Origin: Hyalella azteca | Taxonomy: Eukaryota; Arthropoda; Malacostraca; Amphipoda; Hyalellidae | Length of the DNA: 64,000 nucleotides | Assembly: GCF_000764305.2 (NCBI RefSeq) | Contig: NW_025935888.1 | Span: 62,001 to 126,000 of the forward strand | Direction of reading: 5' to 3' | Shown here: in pieces, positions 62,311 through 64,000 of the stretch | Layout of the letters: each line of letters starts with the position of its first letter | Position numbering within the stretch: position 1 is the stretch's first letter | Notes under the pieces: model-generated | Seen by the model: only the letters and a program-made list of their open reading frames with translations | Database searches by the model: none | Told to the model about the DNA's origin: nothing | Program-made: the position numbers and the translations under genes

Positions 62311-62724
62311 CTTTAAAATAAGTTAAATATACGAGATATATACTTTCAAATAAAACATACATTAATACATACATGATTGTTAATTGTAATGTTTTGTGTA
62401 TGACTGTTTTACCAAGGATGGGCAGCCAAAATTTACGAATAATTTGAAACCATATAGAGCCATTATTTTTTATATTTTACAAGCAATGAATTTGTTGCAT
62501 TGAATAATTGAAACACCTGATCGATTAGCTCGTAAAAAAATTCAGTCTGAATTTATATTCAATTTTAAAATTTAAATAATAATGGAATTCCTAAGAGCCG
62601 TACTGATTGATCATCCACGTAGAAATTAAATTCCAATCTCAATTGCAGATCTTGATTTGAATTTATTACGAAAGCGTATTCCTTTGCGTACCATCTCAAC
62701 TCTAAACTGAATCAACCCCCACTA

Positions 62725-62875
62725 AAATAAATGGGTCATATAGTCCAAATTGTGACACACTTTCAGCACCTAGTACTGGCACGTCCTTGCTCTTTAGCAA
62801 AAATAGGTCAGGATGACACACAAAAGGGGCAAAAAATGCATCGCTATTTCTACAAAGACTCACTTGCTTCATTAA
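62725..62875 (-). mobile_element. MITE family 1 copy, minus strand, inside the putative intron
   Basis: Read on the minus strand it begins AGTGAGTCTTTGTAGAAATAG, then CGATGCATTTTTTGCCCCTT, GTGTCATCCTGACC, and ends GAAAGTGTGTCACAATTTGG before ACTATATGACCC. It is one of the best-preserved copies. Confidence 0.75.
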
Positions 62876-62974
62876 GATTTCGAGTCTGAGTCTGCGTTTG
62901 TCAAGATTAACTGATGTACAATAATTGTTTTTTACTATTATACGTTATGCTAATTACTACAATACCGATTATAA

Positions 62975-63145
62975 TGATGTAGAATAATTGTTTTATACCA
63001 TCAAACGATTATAGGTACTATAATTGCTATTATAGTGATTATACTTATATATAATAATTGTTTTATACCAGTATACGGTTATACTATAATTGCTATTATA
63101 GTGATTATACTTATATATAATAATTATTTTATACCAGTATAAGGT
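62975..63145 (+). repeat. ~65-bp AT-rich tandem array inside the putative intron
   Basis: AATTGTTTTATACCAGTATA and ATAATTGCTATTATAGTGAT recur two and a half times. Confidence 0.9.
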
Positions 63146-63213
63146 TATATAAATTTTATTTCCGCCTGAATTTTGATCACATTGCGCCATATATTACAAA
63201 TGTTGATATTTAC

Positions 63214-63310
63214 CTTGATGATGGAGCTGATGAGGGGCGGGAGGGTCAGTGTAGGGGGATGTGGGGGGGAGGAGGTCAGGGTGTGCTGCCGTCACCACCT
63301 CCATCGCCTG
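63214..63310 (-). CDS. Candidate upstream exon of the same minus-strand gene
   Basis: On the minus strand a GC-rich 97-base segment sits between a good acceptor (TTGGCCTCCCAG ending at 63311) and a good donor (AAG|GTAAAT at 63213). This is sharply unlike the AT-rich DNA around it. The frame running through the whole segment reads QAMEVVTAAHPDLLPP, then a Pro/His-rich end, and leaves in phase 1. It joins the frame of the 61569-62310 exon if that exon's acceptor is the second AG (exon start 62306). A second frame ends ...PPLISSIIK in phase 0 and would fit the first AG (start 62310), but it meets a TGA and would need a later acceptor. An ATG at 63323-63325 could instead make this a first coding exon, though its upstream context is weak. 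RNA data are needed to choose the frame. Confidence 0.5.
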
Positions 63311-64000
63311 CTGGGAGGCCAACATCAATCGTCAATCACCGGCAATCATCGAGATGACGTCATACTTATTATACGTCGACTTAATCTCGCTTTACTCAAA
63401 AATATCACTAGCTAAATGGTGACTTTATATATGTATATAGTGTTAATAATTACCCGAGATTAAGCATTTAATGAAACTTTCAGAATGTAAAGAGCGTAAG
63501 AGATTACAGTGAACACAATTACGTGAATTTGAAGTTATGATAAATTAGGATAAATTAAGTGGGGGCTGCAATGTTATATAACTTAGTTGAGTGACACTCA
63601 TAGGAAAAATTGTGAGTTGGACGGGTGACGATGGCCAAATATTCATACAAATTTGAAATTTTACTGCAAGATGAATTAAAAATTAAAGACTTATTGTCAA
63701 GTTTAGCAAATTCCCCACCATTGTCCCAATGTTCTCACAACTACGTTACTATTGTCCATGAGAAACATGTTAGTCTCACACACATTATACCACACCGGAA
63801 AATCAATCCTTCTATTCGATATTTCTATCTCGACTAAATAAAAATAATTGTTGCCATAAATAACAATAATTACATTCCTTGCTGAAACCCGTGATATTTG
63901 TGAGTAAAAATAATCATAGTGATATTTATGATTATGATTGATTAAATAAAGAGAGTATAAATAAAAATCAAGTAAAGACTGCCTCTATGATTATGACTGA
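63311..64000. other. AT-rich right edge, upstream of the minus-strand exons
   Basis: If 63214-63310 is internal this is intron; if it starts the coding region this would be 5' untranslated or promoter DNA. No promoter element is clear. Confidence 0.4.

Larger units (their letters stand above)
62311..63213 (-). other. Probable intron between the two minus-strand exons
   Basis: This AT-rich DNA is bounded by the GTAAAT donor and the AAG acceptor of the exon pair. It contains one short interspersed repeat (62725-62875) and an AT-rich tandem array (62975-63145). No coding signal is visible. Its status as an intron depends on the exon pair being correctly joined. Confidence 0.45.

Overview
This is a gene-poor, AT-rich stretch of animal genome. 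Long introns or intergenic DNA, about thirty unrelated tandem arrays, short foldback elements and decayed transposon coding fragments all point to an invertebrate. An arthropod, perhaps a malacostracan crustacean, is the best guess, but the only grounds are repeat style and transposon types, so this is weak. No ribosomal RNA, tRNA, CRISPR or bacterial operon structure was seen. Almost every long open frame is a read-through of a tandem array.

The one convincing host gene lies at the right end on the minus strand. A 742-base exon (61569-62310) has a clean GT donor and encodes an acidic, Ser/Pro-rich segment with a PLDLS motif, the classic CtBP-binding form, and a basic RKNFLPRNI motif. A second small exon-like segment (63214-63310) lies upstream in the same gene. 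The exon looks like part of a nuclear regulator; the gene was not identified. Two further small exon-like segments (3250-3308 plus strand, 14934-15017 minus strand) are tentative.

Layout: 1-5 kb is AT-rich DNA with short arrays, the first copies of two MITE-like families and a 44-bp-type array. 5.5-10.6 kb is a nested repeat complex: a diverged ~108-bp tandem repeat, a non-autonomous hAT element with an 8-bp target duplication inside one unit, a direct duplication of about 620-670 bp, a non-LTR reverse transcriptase fragment, an assembly gap and a composite block (block A). 10.7-11.4 kb holds an internally deleted mariner-like transposase relic. 19.1-20.4 kb is a second copy of the composite block (block B). 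22-30 kb is rich in tandem arrays. 34-37 kb has a dispersed repeat family with related pieces at 27.8 kb. 39-44 kb and 48.7-51.3 kb are dense array clusters, the latter around a second gap. 53-61 kb is mostly featureless DNA, probably intronic or intergenic.

The most interesting unlabelled structure is repeat biology. One short interspersed family with GTCCAAATAGC-type inverted ends has about eight copies on both strands. A second MITE family has two copies of about 150 bp. Two composite blocks share 170 bp of identical array beginning exactly at an assembly gap, although their neighbouring spacers are clearly diverged. All family names and copy relations come from reading the window by eye; no database search was run.
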